Assembly (NCBI RefSeq): GCF_030812855.1
Contig: NZ_JAUSTK010000008.1
Location: 124,001-188,000, forward strand
Direction of reading: 5' to 3'
DNA length: 64,000 bases
DNA from: Paenibacillus wynnii
GTDB taxonomy: Bacteria; Bacillota; Bacilli; Paenibacillales; Paenibacillaceae
Shown piece after piece: positions 1 to 9,307 of the stretch. A program made the translations under genes and the position numbers. The notes beneath the pieces were generated by a model, which had not been told where the DNA came from, did not search any database, and saw only the letters and a list, made by a program, of their open reading frames with translations. Each line of letters begins with the position of its first letter. Within the stretch, counting starts at the first letter, position 1.

Positions 1-1
1 T

Positions 2-430
2 TTAAGCGAAGAGCCAAGACAATGGACAGATGTACCCGATACACTAGCTATTATTAAAACCAATTATGTAGATGCCATTGATAAAATCGAAACGCTTCGC
101 AAGAGGAAAAACCGTCTTCTTATCCCTGAGGTGAAGGACTATATTGATAAGCATTTTTTGGAGCCTATTACGTTAGAATCAATCGCCGGTAACTTTTATG
201 TAAGCAAGGAACATTTAAGTAGATTATTTAAAACTACAGTAGGAGAGAACCTTACCGAATTCATTATCCGCAGGCGTATGGAATGTGCAAGAGAGCTGCT
301 GCAACAGCCTCACATTTCGATAAAAGAAGCAGCGCTAATGACCGGATACACAGAGCTTGCCTATTTCCACCGCGTATTCAAGAAGCAGTTCGGTCTGACG
401 CCAGGAGATATACAGAAGGGCAAGAAATAG
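2..430 (+). CDS. AraC-family DNA-binding domain of a response regulator (partial, 5' end outside window)
   Basis: The reading frame is open from the first bases of the window, so the start lies upstream. The visible 142 residues end in a complete AraC/XylS double helix-turn-helix: a first helix pair around SIAGNFYVSKEHLSRLFK and the second, diagnostic one ending in GYTELAYFHRVFKKQFGLTP. YesN-type response regulators of Paenibacillus end this way and normally sit beside a sensor kinase and a sugar ABC operon. The next gene, 112 bp downstream on the same strand, is a sugar-binding lipoprotein, so this is probably the transcriptional activator of that operon. The receiver domain is not visible, so a plain AraC regulator is the alternative. 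Confidence 0.9.
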   Translation, partial: LSEEPRQWTDVPDTLAIIKTNYVDAIDKIETLRKRKNRLLIPEVKDYIDKHFLEPITLESIAGNFYVSKEHLSRLFKTTVGENLTEFIIRRRMECARELLQQPHISIKEAALMTGYTELAYFHRVFKKQFGLTPGDIQKGKK

Positions 431-541
431 AAAGAGATATCAATATTGTGCAATAAAAGCTGCTAATCCGCGCTAATGCTTCAATCCCCATACTAGCCCT
501 ATACTGAAGGAGCACCAAACCATAAAGAGGGGGAGTCAACA

Positions 542-1855
542 ATGAAGAAAGCGCTTTATATAGGTCTTGCAAGCTTAATGATGTTGGTATCGCTGTCAGC
601 TTGCGGTACCACAAACATTGCTAATCCTGCAGTGAACAATGGTGAAAAAGTTGTGGAGGAAGCTACGGCGGAGCCGACGGCCGAAGCTCAGAAGGTGGAG
701 CTGAAAATTCAAATGGGTTCACCGCGGTTTAAAGAACAGTTCGAGAAGTATTTCGAACAGTTCAAGGCGAAGGAGCTTGCCGAAAAAAATATTGAGGTAA
801 CCTTTGACCTGGAAATGCCGAATCCTGATCAAGCGAAGCAGGTCCTTCAAGCGAGACTGACTTCAAATGATGCACCTGATATTTTTGATGTGCACGCTAA
901 CGATTTGCCAACTTATTTCAAAGCAGGGTACCTAGAGGATCTGTCTGGCCAACCGGCAATTGCGACTTTATACGAAAGCGTAAAGAGCACAGTAACACTA
1001 GAAGGTCAGGTGGTTGCGCTTCCGCTGGAGAGCTCATCGTGGGGCTATCTTTACAATAAAAAAATATTCAATGAACTGGGCATTGCGCCTCCCCAAACGC
1101 TTGATGAAATGAAGGTAGTTGTAGAGAAGCTGCAAGCGAATAAGGTGAAGCCCTTCATGCTGGCTTTTCAGGAATCCTGGGTTCCACAGTTAATGACAGC
1201 ACTGTCACTAGGAGGGATTACCTCCTCCGAGCATCCGGACTGGATCGAGAAGATGAACAAAGGTGAAGCATCATACGCGGATGTACAGGATATTTTCAAT
1301 ATTATCGATCTCATTAATGCTAATGGAACAGCTAAGCCCTTTGAGGTTGGCAATGAAGCTGGCTCTACCGATTTTGCAAATGGCAAGGCTGCCATGTGGG
1401 TTCAAGGACCTTGGAATGCTGAAACGATTCTAAAGGTTAACCCTGATATTGAATTCGGAGTAGCTCCGCTTCCAGTGAGTAACAATCCAGAAGGAACCAT
1501 GATTAATCTGTCGGTCTCGACGACTCTGGCTGTATCCAAATCAAGCAAGAATAAAGAGGTTGCACTGGATTTACTGAATTACTTCTATGATGATAAGGAT
1601 TCTTCCGCTCTTTTTGAAGAATTGAAATTTAATCCTGTTTCGACAGTGCACAAATATGAGGTATTCCCTTGGGTGAACGAAGCTTCCAAATACGTGGAGC
1701 AAGGCAAAGCGTATCAGGATCTGAAACTGCCTAACGGTGTAACAGACGAGCAAGCGAAACTGCTCCAAAGCTACTATGCCAAAGAGGTAACGAAGGAACA
1801 ATTCATCAGCAGTATGGATAAAGCCTGGGAAACCGCAATTAAAAGTGTGCAATAA
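542..1855 (+). CDS. Extracellular sugar-binding lipoprotein of an ABC importer
   Basis: Family 1 extracellular solute-binding protein of 437 aa, the usual size. The N-terminus is a lipoprotein signal peptide with lipobox LSACG (lipidated Cys at residue 21), followed by a low-complexity Glu/Ala/Thr linker. The body has typical features of the family, such as GKAAMWVQGPW near residue 280. The ATG is preceded by a strong ribosome site (agagggggag). It is the first gene of an operon with two permeases and a glycoside hydrolase, and no ATPase is encoded here, so a shared MsmX-type ATPase must be supplied from elsewhere. The ligand is probably an oligosaccharide, inferred from the GH5 neighbour only. 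Confidence 0.92.
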   Translation: MKKALYIGLASLMMLVSLSACGTTNIANPAVNNGEKVVEEATAEPTAEAQKVELKIQMGSPRFKEQFEKYFEQFKAKELAEKNIEVTFDLEMPNPDQAKQVLQARLTSNDAPDIFDVHANDLPTYFKAGYLEDLSGQPAIATLYESVKSTVTLEGQVVALPLESSSWGYLYNKKIFNELGIAPPQTLDEMKVVVEKLQANKVKPFMLAFQESWVPQLMTALSLGGITSSEHPDWIEKMNKGEASYADVQDIFNIIDLINANGTAKPFEVGNEAGSTDFANGKAAMWVQGPWNAETILKVNPDIEFGVAPLPVSNNPEGTMINLSVSTTLAVSKSSKNKEVALDLLNYFYDDKDSSALFEELKFNPVSTVHKYEVFPWVNEASKYVEQGKAYQDLKLPNGVTDEQAKLLQSYYAKEVTKEQFISSMDKAWETAIKSVQ

Positions 1856-1887
1856 GTCGGCTATAGATTGATGGGGAGTGAGCGCAG

Positions 1888-2775
1888 ATGAACCTTTCGA
1901 GAAAAAATAAGCAATCCATCATTCTTCTGGCCTTCGTATTGCCATCCTTATTGTTCTATGCTGTGTTTACCATCGCCCCTGCTTTTGGGGGCGTATGGTA
2001 CAGCTTAACGAATTGGAACGGCCTGAATCCCACCTACCAAATGGTGGGGTTCTCCAATTATATTGAGGCGCTGGGGAATGATCCTTATTTCATCAAATCC
2101 ATTGGGTTTACACTTAAATATGTCATTGTAATGGTTGTACTACAGAATGTAATTGCTCTGCTGCTGGCGGTCCTGGTGGAGTCTCGTCGCAGAAGTAAAG
2201 TGTTATTCCGTACCATCTTCTTCATGCCTAACATGCTGAGTCTCATTATTGGGGGATTCATGTGGGTATTTATTTTCACAAAGGTATTGCCAGTTATTGC
2301 GGAGAAAACGGGGTGGTTGCTGCTGGATCAATCCTGGATCGGTGACCCTTCCTTTTCATTCTACTCTATCGTCATTCTTTCATTATGGGGCGGTGTAGGG
2401 TATCAGATGGTTATTTACATCGCGGCGCTGCAAGGTGTTCCCAAATCATTAAGTGAAGCCGCGGCCATCGACGGCGCTAATAGTGTACAGAACTTCAGGC
2501 ATGTCACGCTGCCAATGATCTATCCTGCAGTGACTATTGGTATTTTTCTGACGCTTAGCACTTCCTTTAAGGTGTTCGATGCCGTTTTTGCCTTAACCGG
2601 GGGTGGACCCGGACGATCCACTCAGGTGATCGCGATCAATATCGTAGAAGAAGCTTTCCGCTTTAATCAAAGGTATGGTTATGCCAGCGCCAAAGCCATC
2701 ATTTTATTTATCATTGTATTGCTAATCACTATGGTTCAATTATGGATCATGAAACGAAGAGAGGTGGAGGCATGA
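1888..2775 (+). CDS. Sugar ABC transporter permease, MalF/LacF type
   Basis: Inner-membrane permease of 295 aa with six predicted membrane spans. The EAA loop that docks the ATPase is visible as EAAAIDGANSVQNFRHVTLP in the second half. It pairs with the next gene to form the heterodimeric channel of a carbohydrate uptake type 1 importer and receives substrate from the lipoprotein encoded 32 bp upstream. The ATG follows the ribosome site ggggagtgag. The stop codon overlaps the start of the following permease (ATGA), consistent with translational coupling. Confidence 0.93.
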   Translation: MNLSRKNKQSIILLAFVLPSLLFYAVFTIAPAFGGVWYSLTNWNGLNPTYQMVGFSNYIEALGNDPYFIKSIGFTLKYVIVMVVLQNVIALLLAVLVESRRRSKVLFRTIFFMPNMLSLIIGGFMWVFIFTKVLPVIAEKTGWLLLDQSWIGDPSFSFYSIVILSLWGGVGYQMVIYIAALQGVPKSLSEAAAIDGANSVQNFRHVTLPMIYPAVTIGIFLTLSTSFKVFDAVFALTGGGPGRSTQVIAINIVEEAFRFNQRYGYASAKAIILFIIVLLITMVQLWIMKRREVEA

Positions 2776-3629
2776 GAGCTATGCAGAACGCTTATTCTTC
2801 CCGAAAAAAACGTGGTCCAGGCAATATTATGGTTCTACTGATCTTGGTAATAGCAGCCGTGTTTACATTATTTCCTATTTATATGGCTGTGTTGAATTCC
2901 TTGAAAACAGACGGAGAAATGCTGAATCATATTCTAGCTCTTCCCACCAGCTTAACGTTTGCTAATTATAGTGATGCTTACCATAAAATCGACTTTCTAA
3001 GAAGCTTCTGGAATACAATCATGATAACTCTGATTGGGGTAACGGGTATTATCCTGTTCGCTTCAATGGCAGGCTACAAAATGTCACGTACACCCGGAAA
3101 GCTAAGTCAATTTTTCTTTGCCTTTTTTGTTTTATCTTCCTTAATTCCTTTTCACTCCATTATGATTACTTTGGTGAAGATTTCGAAGGAATTGCATGTT
3201 CAAGGAAGCACCTATGGACTCGGACTCATTTACATCGGATTAGGGGTTGCTTTGGCTATTTTTCTGTATCATGGTTTCGTTAAATCGATACCACGCGACT
3301 TGGATGAGGCTGCAGTGATGGACGGCTGCGGAGAGCTTCGATTGTTCTCTGTCATTATTTTTCCATTACTTCTTCCAATTACAGCAACGGTAGCCATTCT
3401 AAATGCATTATGGATGTGGAACGACTTTTTGCTGCCGCTTCTAATGCTTACGGATTCTGACTATTACACGCTGCTGATATCTACCAATATGCTGTTTGGT
3501 GAGTATAATAACGATTGGTCGGCTATCCTGGCTTCCTTGGTGCTGACCATGCTCCCGATTATAGTTGTATATTTACTGCTGCAAAAATACATTCTCAGTG
3601 GGATCGCAGAAGGTGCCATTAAAGGCTGA
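2772..3629 (+). CDS. Sugar ABC transporter permease, MalG/UgpE type
   Basis: Second permease subunit with about six membrane spans and the EAA motif EAAVMDGCGELRLFSVIIFP. An in-frame ATG lies 30 bp further upstream (2742), but the ATG at 2772 is preferred: it sits one base after gaggtggagg and overlaps the upstream stop as ATGA, and the resulting 285 aa is close to the family norm. It works with the upstream permease and binding protein; the ATPase is missing from the locus. Confidence 0.92.
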   Translation: MRAMQNAYSSRKKRGPGNIMVLLILVIAAVFTLFPIYMAVLNSLKTDGEMLNHILALPTSLTFANYSDAYHKIDFLRSFWNTIMITLIGVTGIILFASMAGYKMSRTPGKLSQFFFAFFVLSSLIPFHSIMITLVKISKELHVQGSTYGLGLIYIGLGVALAIFLYHGFVKSIPRDLDEAAVMDGCGELRLFSVIIFPLLLPITATVAILNALWMWNDFLLPLLMLTDSDYYTLLISTNMLFGEYNNDWSAILASLVLTMLPIIVVYLLLQKYILSGIAEGAIKG

Positions 3630-3653
3630 GCTTGAGATGAGAGGACGAGTGAG

Positions 3654-5279
3654 TTGGATATGGAATCAAATCAAGAGGTAACCGGTTTTGTAAAAGCCGT
3701 TGGCAAAAAAATCGTCAACGGCATAGGCCAAGAGATATTACTGCGGGGTGTTGGATTGGGAAGCTGGCTGCTCCCTGAAGGGTATATGTGGCATCTCCCC
3801 GAACAAGGGGATCGTCCGCGGAGAATCGAGAAGATGATTACGGATTTGATTGGTGACAGCAAAGCCGCTGAATTCTGGGATCTTTATTATAAAAGATACA
3901 TATCCAAAGAGGACATTCAGCAAATCGCAGCAGAAGGTTTTAATTCGGTCCGTGTCCCTATTAACGCCAGATTCTTGATCGAGGACGGAGAGCCTTTAAG
4001 GATTAAGGGTGAACGCTTGCTGCTTATTGATCAAGTCATCGATTGGTGCCGTCAATGCTCACTATATGTCATATTGGACTTGCATGGAGCGCCTGGGGGA
4101 CAGACGGGGGCAAATATCGATGATTCTGAGAATGATAAGCCGGAATTGTTCACGAACGAATCGAACCAGCGTTTGACTATCGCGTTATGGAGAATGCTTG
4201 CGGAGCGTTATAAGGACGAGTGGATTGTAGCAGGTTATGATTTGCTTAATGAACCTCTTCCTAACTATTTTGCTGAATATAACGATCTAGTAATGCCGCT
4301 TTATAAAGATATTATCCAGGCGATCCGGGAAGTGGATTCGCGTCATATGATTATTTTGGAGGGCGTGCATTGGGCTACAGACTGGACAATCTTCAATGAG
4401 GTAGTAGATCATAATCTGATGCTGCAATTTCATAAATACTGGAACAACCCGGATACAGAAAGTATTCAGAAATTTTTGGATAAGCGGGAGGAATTACAGG
4501 TTCCTATATTCATGGGCGAAGGCGGGGAGAATAATAATGATTGGTTCGTAGGGGCATTTCAACTTTATGAAGATCATGACATCTCCTGGAATTTTTGGAC
4601 TTGGAAGAAGCTGGATAGTGTTAATTCTCCCTGTTCCGTCAATAAGCCTGAAGGCTGGCAGCAATTGATCGACTATCTACAGGGCGGGAGTAAGCCTGAT
4701 CCACAATCTGCGGAACGAATACTGTGGACGTACTTAGATAACTTGTCTCTTGAAAGCTGTACCTATCGCCCAGAGGTCATAAATGCTTTGTTCCGCAGAC
4801 CTTCTGTTCGAATTCCTGCTATTTTTTATGATTATAAGGGAGCGGGCGAAAGCTTTGGCTTAGGCAAACAGGCGGATCATAGCTTAGACTTCCGAGTGAA
4901 GGATGGAGTGGATATCCGGTTTGTCGAAGATACTAGGAATATCCCTAACTTTGCCCACATGAAGGGTGAGGTATGGAAGGCTGAAGAATGGATGTATGTC
5001 CAGCTTGCACCGGAAGACTGGGTTTCATATACCTTCAGGGTTCCTGCCTTTTCGGTCTCAAACGCGTACAGGATTGAACTTTATATCCGAACGAAGCAAG
5101 GGGGAGCCGTTACCGTATCCCTTGATGGTTCCCCTGTATTCACAGCCACAACCAAGGAGGATGACTGGGAGCTTGTCCAAGTTCCGCTACCCTTCGGGCT
5201 TAAGACTGGCAGACACAAGATCGTATTATCTGCACAAGTGATGGCCGCGAGTATCCAATGGATTCGAATCTTTTATTGA
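3654..5279 (+). CDS. GH5-family glycoside hydrolase with C-terminal beta-sandwich domain
   Basis: 541 aa with no signal peptide, so probably cytoplasmic. Residues about 15-340 form a clan A (beta/alpha)8 glycosidase resembling exo-beta-glucanases and cellulases of family GH5. The acid/base Glu is in LLNEP (E200) and the nucleophile Glu in MGEGG (E289); NSVRVP near 97-102 and LDLHGAPG near 141-148 are typical barrel strands. Residues about 400-541 resemble a carbohydrate-binding jelly-roll module. The frame opens with TTG at 3654, with ATG at 3660 as a close alternative. As the last gene of the sugar importer operon it probably hydrolyses the imported oligosaccharide. The exact substrate cannot be read from sequence. 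Confidence 0.88.
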   Translation: MDMESNQEVTGFVKAVGKKIVNGIGQEILLRGVGLGSWLLPEGYMWHLPEQGDRPRRIEKMITDLIGDSKAAEFWDLYYKRYISKEDIQQIAAEGFNSVRVPINARFLIEDGEPLRIKGERLLLIDQVIDWCRQCSLYVILDLHGAPGGQTGANIDDSENDKPELFTNESNQRLTIALWRMLAERYKDEWIVAGYDLLNEPLPNYFAEYNDLVMPLYKDIIQAIREVDSRHMIILEGVHWATDWTIFNEVVDHNLMLQFHKYWNNPDTESIQKFLDKREELQVPIFMGEGGENNNDWFVGAFQLYEDHDISWNFWTWKKLDSVNSPCSVNKPEGWQQLIDYLQGGSKPDPQSAERILWTYLDNLSLESCTYRPEVINALFRRPSVRIPAIFYDYKGAGESFGLGKQADHSLDFRVKDGVDIRFVEDTRNIPNFAHMKGEVWKAEEWMYVQLAPEDWVSYTFRVPAFSVSNAYRIELYIRTKQGGAVTVSLDGSPVFTATTKEDDWELVQVPLPFGLKTGRHKIVLSAQVMAASIQWIRIFY

Positions 5280-5283
5280 ACAT

Positions 5284-5331
5284 AAAAACACGGTGAGGCC
5301 CTTATTAATGTAGGGGCTCGCCGTGTTTTTT
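5284..5331 (+). terminator. Intrinsic terminator of the sugar/GH5 operon
   Basis: A stem of acacggtgaggccc against ggggctcgccgtgt with a short loop, followed by a T run. It starts five bases after the GH5 stop codon. The A-rich left flank would let it also serve the convergent regulator gene ending at 5366. Confidence 0.85.
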
Positions 5332-5365
5332 CAGAGATAGCCGTTCAGGGTTTCTGACCTTAGCT

Positions 5366-5923
5366 CTACTCTTCCTTCGGAATCAAATCAAAAATCTTCC
5401 CGTTCTCTAAAGCTTCAATGAGCTTAAGTAGCCAGCGGTAGTATTTGATAGCTTCTTCAATCTTGGCCTCGTCAATACTTAAGATAGAATAGATTGTCTC
5501 ATTCCCGGCATAATCCTCTTTCATGGAGTGAATCTCTTTCAGCGTTTTCGACAGTGCCGCCATATTTCCTTCGACTGCTTTTCTCCATTTAATAGAGAAG
5601 TAATCACTGAAATTCTGATACCAATCCGGCTCGACCTCGAATAAATCCTTTCGTGTCCCTTTTCCCCATACCTTATCAATCATCTTCAGATCCAGTAAAG
5701 TTCGGACTCCGGTGCTCATCGAAGTTTTGCTCATCCCCATCGTTTGGCTTAATTCGTCCAAGGTGACAGGTCCCTGATTAAAGTACATGTAGCCGTATAA
5801 ATGGCCAATAGATAAAGTTATACCGTATAAATCCATGTTTTTACCAATGGAGTCAATTACACTCTCACGGGCTTTGCTGATTCTTTCTATTTGCTCGGGC
5901 GATAGCCCCTGTAAATCATTCAT
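5366..5923 (-). CDS. GbsR/MarR-family transcriptional regulator, likely of the adjacent betaine importer
   Basis: Winged-helix protein of the GbsR branch of MarR-like regulators, which in Bacillus respond to choline or glycine betaine and repress osmoprotectant genes. The HTH region is about 55-85 (LDELSQTMGMSKTSMSTGVR) and the C-terminal half is helical. The frame extends upstream to 5995, but the ATG at 5923 follows an ideal site (aggaggg, 5 nt spacing) and gives 185 aa, close to GbsR of B. subtilis. It is transcribed divergently from opuAA, separated by about 255 bp containing inverted repeats. Control of the opuA operon is inferred from position. Confidence 0.88.
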   Translation of the reverse strand: MNDLQGLSPEQIERISKARESVIDSIGKNMDLYGITLSIGHLYGYMYFNQGPVTLDELSQTMGMSKTSMSTGVRTLLDLKMIDKVWGKGTRKDLFEVEPDWYQNFSDYFSIKWRKAVEGNMAALSKTLKEIHSMKEDYAGNETIYSILSIDEAKIEEAIKYYRWLLKLIEALENGKIFDLIPKEE

Positions 5924-5959
5924 GGTGACCCTCCTGGGAAATAGGTGATTCATTAGTAT

Positions 5960-6072
5960 TTCTTTACTCATGTATTGTAATAAAATCCTCCCCAAGAAGT
6001 AAAGAATACATGTAGAAAGGAATATGGCGTAAAACGGAGTATTCTATACATAAAGTTTATAAAGTTTAAACT
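5960..6072. promoter_or_regulatory. Candidate operator region between gbsR-like gene and opuA
   Basis: The divergent intergenic region has two short inverted word pairs: ttctttact (5960-5968) against agtaaagaa (5998-6006), and catgtatt (5969-5976) against aatacatg (6005-6012). A perfect palindrome agtttaaact lies at 6063-6072 next to a repeated taaagttta. These are plausible half-sites for the GbsR-like regulator or the opuA promoter region. No binding consensus was available to check against. Confidence 0.4.
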
Positions 6073-6178
6073 GTATGATCAATTATATCGCAATACGGGC
6101 TTTGCGTTTCTTTTCACAAGTCCGCTACACTTGTAAGAGTGAAATAACCCGGCTATTTTCGGGAGAAGGAGGTCTACC

Positions 6179-7378
6179 ATGACTATTATTGAGGTAAAAC
6201 AGCTCACCAAAATATTTGGTTCAGAGGCGAGACAGGCACTTCCATTATTAGATCAAGGGTGGTCTAAAGAGAAAATTGCACAGGAAGTCAAGCTGACAGT
6301 CGGTGTAAACAAAGCCGAATTCAGTATCGAAGAAGGCGAAATTTTCGTCATCATGGGATTATCCGGTAGCGGCAAGTCGACACTTGTTCGATTGTTGAAC
6401 CGGTTAATTGAGCCCACAGCCGGGCAAGTCCTTTTCAAAGGAAAAGATGTTGTCAAAATGAACGCGGAACAACTACGGCAATTTCGGCGCAAGAATATAG
6501 GCATGGTGTTTCAAAAGTTCGCCTTATTTCCTCATAGATCTGTACTCTCCAATGCGGAGTATGGGCTTGAAATACAGGGGGTTGAGAAAAAGAAGAGGAA
6601 AGAGCTGGCGATGAAGGCTCTGGAACTTGTAGGTCTCGGAGGCTGGGAGAATCATCGACCGGATCAGCTTAGTGGAGGGATGCAGCAGCGTGTAGGGCTT
6701 GCTCGTGGGCTTGCTAACGATCCGGATATCTTGCTAATGGATGAGGCGTTCAGTGCTCTTGATCCACTCATTCGTAAGGATATGCAGCAGGAACTGCTTG
6801 AGCTGCAGGCCCGTGTGAAAAAGACGATCGTTTTTATTACGCATGACTTGGATGAGGCACTTCGGATTGGTGATCGAATTGCTCTTATGAAAGACGGTGT
6901 AATTGTGCAAATCGGTACACCGGAGGAAATCCTTATCCAGCCTGCCAACAAATATGTAGAACGGTTTGTGGAAGATGTGGACTTATCTAAAGTTCTCACA
7001 GCAGCCCATGTTATGATTCCCCCGGAAATGATTAGACCCGAGCGGGGACCCCGTGTTGCTCTTCAACTCATGCGGGATAATGGTGTATCCAGTCTTTATG
7101 TGGCGGACAAAGAAATGAAGTTGCACGGTCTGATTACCGCTGATGATGCAGCGCAGGCGCTTAAGCAAGATCAAACTATCCTCGATGTAATGCGTCGTGA
7201 CATACCGCGAGTACACCCGGATGCGCTGCTGAACGATTTGTTTGAGATGATGTCAGAGACACATTTACCGGTAGCTGTAGTGGATGAATCGAATCGACTG
7301 AGGGGCATTGTTATTAAGGGAGCCGTTCTATCCGCGTTAGCCGGGAATGCAGTACTGGAAGGAGGAATGCTAAGATGA
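6179..7378 (+). CDS. opuAA: Glycine betaine/proline ABC importer, ATP-binding subunit with CBS domains
   Basis: 399 aa ATPase of the ProV/OpuAA family. Walker A GLSGSGKST is at 60-68, the signature LSGGMQQR begins at residue 164, Walker B LLMDE is at 185-189, and a tandem CBS-domain tail occupies about 275-399. In OpuA the CBS tail senses ionic strength and gates transport. The ATG follows gagaaggagg. It is the first gene of a three-gene osmoprotectant import operon next to a GbsR-like regulator. Assignment to OpuA rather than OpuB/OpuC rests on the CBS tail and the operon's single permease. Confidence 0.93.
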   Translation: MTIIEVKQLTKIFGSEARQALPLLDQGWSKEKIAQEVKLTVGVNKAEFSIEEGEIFVIMGLSGSGKSTLVRLLNRLIEPTAGQVLFKGKDVVKMNAEQLRQFRRKNIGMVFQKFALFPHRSVLSNAEYGLEIQGVEKKKRKELAMKALELVGLGGWENHRPDQLSGGMQQRVGLARGLANDPDILLMDEAFSALDPLIRKDMQQELLELQARVKKTIVFITHDLDEALRIGDRIALMKDGVIVQIGTPEEILIQPANKYVERFVEDVDLSKVLTAAHVMIPPEMIRPERGPRVALQLMRDNGVSSLYVADKEMKLHGLITADDAAQALKQDQTILDVMRRDIPRVHPDALLNDLFEMMSETHLPVAVVDESNRLRGIVIKGAVLSALAGNAVLEGGMLR

Positions 7379-8208
7379 ATCTTCCTAAAATACCACTAGG
7401 GAGCGGAATTGAGTGGATTGAGAACTGGCTGACCACCTATTTTGGGACGTTTTTCGATATTATACATGCCATTATTGGTGGAATGGTGAATGGAATTGAA
7501 GCTGCGCTTCTATTTTTACCGGCACTAATTCTTATTGCTCTTATTACTGCTTTGGCTTACTGGATTGGTAAATGGAGAATGGCACTGTTTGCAGTCATTG
7601 GACTGCTATTAATTGACAATCTTGGTCTATGGGGGCCTACAATGCAATCACTAGCCCTTGTATTGACAGCCTCGATTCTTGCAGTGCTCATTGGTGTTCC
7701 GGTTGGCATTTTATGCGCACAAAGTAATGGAGTGAAAAATACAGTAACCCCAATTTTGGATTTTATGCAGACGATGCCTGCTTTTGTATATTTATTACCT
7801 GCAGTTTCATTCTTCTCGCTAGGTGTGGTCCCAGGTGTAATTGCTTCTATTATATTTGCCATCCCGCCAACGATTCGGTTGACCAATTTGGGTATTCGTC
7901 AGGTTTCAGCAGAGCTGGTTGAAGCGGCTGATGCCTTCGGGTCGACCCCTACACAAAAGCTGATTAAGCTTCAGCTTCCTATTGCGATGCCTACCATTAT
8001 GGCCGGTATTAATCAGACCATTATGCTGTCTTTATCAATGGTAGTAATTTCTTCTATGATCGGCGCACAAGGTGTGGGTGCTTTGGTTTATCGTGCGGTA
8101 TCACAGGCTAAGACAGGCGCGGGCTTTGAAGCGGGTATAGCTATAGTGATTATTGCGATTCTTCTGGATCGTTTGACACAGAATGCATTAAAACCAAAAC
8201 AGAGATAG
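7375..8208 (+). CDS. opuAB: Glycine betaine ABC importer, permease subunit
   Basis: 277 aa membrane protein of the ProW/OpuAB family with about six to seven hydrophobic spans. It has the EAA-type motif VEAADAFGSTPTQKLIKLQ and the conserved segment TMPAFVYLLPAV. The start ATG overlaps the opuAA stop by four bases (ATGA), indicating coupled translation. It forms the homodimeric membrane pore of the importer and works with the lipoprotein encoded immediately downstream. Confidence 0.93.
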   Translation: MNLPKIPLGSGIEWIENWLTTYFGTFFDIIHAIIGGMVNGIEAALLFLPALILIALITALAYWIGKWRMALFAVIGLLLIDNLGLWGPTMQSLALVLTASILAVLIGVPVGILCAQSNGVKNTVTPILDFMQTMPAFVYLLPAVSFFSLGVVPGVIASIIFAIPPTIRLTNLGIRQVSAELVEAADAFGSTPTQKLIKLQLPIAMPTIMAGINQTIMLSLSMVVISSMIGAQGVGALVYRAVSQAKTGAGFEAGIAIVIIAILLDRLTQNALKPKQR

Positions 8209-8222
8209 GAGTGTTATGTTTA

Positions 8223-9098
8223 ATGATAAACAAAAAATCGGGAGTGTTACTGTTACTATTATTGGTAGCATTAGTAACTGCCTTAGCAGGATGTTCCTCA
8301 CCGGAAAAAAAGGAGAAAGTTAAGTTGGCTTATGTGGCCTGGGATTCGGAAATTGCCAGTACGAATGTAGTCAAGGAGGTGCTGGAAGCGAAGCTTGGTC
8401 TTTCAGTTGAAATGCTACAGGTCGACGCCGGCCCGATGTGGGCCGGAATTGCCGATGGAAGTGCTGATGCTATGGTAGCTGCTTGGTTGCCGGGAACACA
8501 TGCCTCTTATATTGAGAAGTATGGTAAGGATATTGAAGATCTAGGTGCAAATCTAGAAGGAACGAAGATCGGACTTGCTGTTCCAACATACATGAATATT
8601 AAGTCCATTGAGGATCTAACGACTGTAGATACAGGTGCGGAATTAGATCATAAGATTATAGGTATTGAGCCGGGGGCTGGCATAATGATGGCTACGGAAA
8701 AGGCACTTAAAGAGTATTCGTTAAGTGACTTCACGCTGGTGGAAAGCTCCTCGGCGGCTATGGCACAAGAACTTAAAAAGGCATATGATAACAAGGAGAG
8801 CATCGTCGTTACCGGTTGGACACCACACTGGATGTTTGCGAATATGGATCTGAAATATTTAGAGGATCCAAAGGGTGTCTACGGCGGTGAAGAACAAATT
8901 CATACGATGGTCCGGAAAGAATTAGCAGCTGACATGCCGAAGGTTTATAAGTTTCTGGATCAATTTCAGTGGACTCCGGCAGACATGGCTGAGGTAATGG
9001 TCGCTATACAAGGTGGCCAGTCGCCGGAAGAAGCCGCGAAGCTATGGGTGGAGGGCAATACAGACAAGGTTAACGAATGGTTAGCTGGTATTGAATAG
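8223..9098 (+). CDS. opuAC: Glycine betaine-binding lipoprotein
   Basis: Substrate-binding protein of the OpuAC/ProX type (about 291 aa) with lipobox LAGCS (Cys at residue 24 from this start). Trp-rich stretches such as VAAWLPG and VTGWTPHWMF are typical of betaine-binding aromatic boxes. A GTG at 8211 is also in frame but lies inside the ribosome site aggagtg, so ATG at 8223 is preferred. It delivers compatible solutes to the OpuAB permease. A terminator follows about 110 bp downstream. Confidence 0.92.
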   Translation: MINKKSGVLLLLLLVALVTALAGCSSPEKKEKVKLAYVAWDSEIASTNVVKEVLEAKLGLSVEMLQVDAGPMWAGIADGSADAMVAAWLPGTHASYIEKYGKDIEDLGANLEGTKIGLAVPTYMNIKSIEDLTTVDTGAELDHKIIGIEPGAGIMMATEKALKEYSLSDFTLVESSSAAMAQELKKAYDNKESIVVTGWTPHWMFANMDLKYLEDPKGVYGGEEQIHTMVRKELAADMPKVYKFLDQFQWTPADMAEVMVAIQGGQSPEEAAKLWVEGNTDKVNEWLAGIE

Positions 9099-9208
9099 TT
9101 CGAGAAGTGTGCTATGATTAAGAAATACATGAGGCTACAGATTTGTAACGTGTACGCTAACGACTGTTCTTAACATATACATCCCATGACGTAAGATTTA
9201 TTCAATGG

Positions 9209-9231
9209 ACACCCCGTAAGGGGTGTTTTTC
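9209..9231 (+). terminator. Intrinsic terminator of the opuA operon
   Basis: Perfect stem acacccc/ggggtgt with a gtaa loop followed by TTTTT, about 110 bp after the opuAC stop. Confidence 0.85.
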
Positions 9232-9307
9232 TTGAAAATAACTACTTATGCTTTTGAGGTACATGAGGAGGCAGCTGCTGCAAGGAGTTAAGAGAGGAGA
9301 CAGCTCC

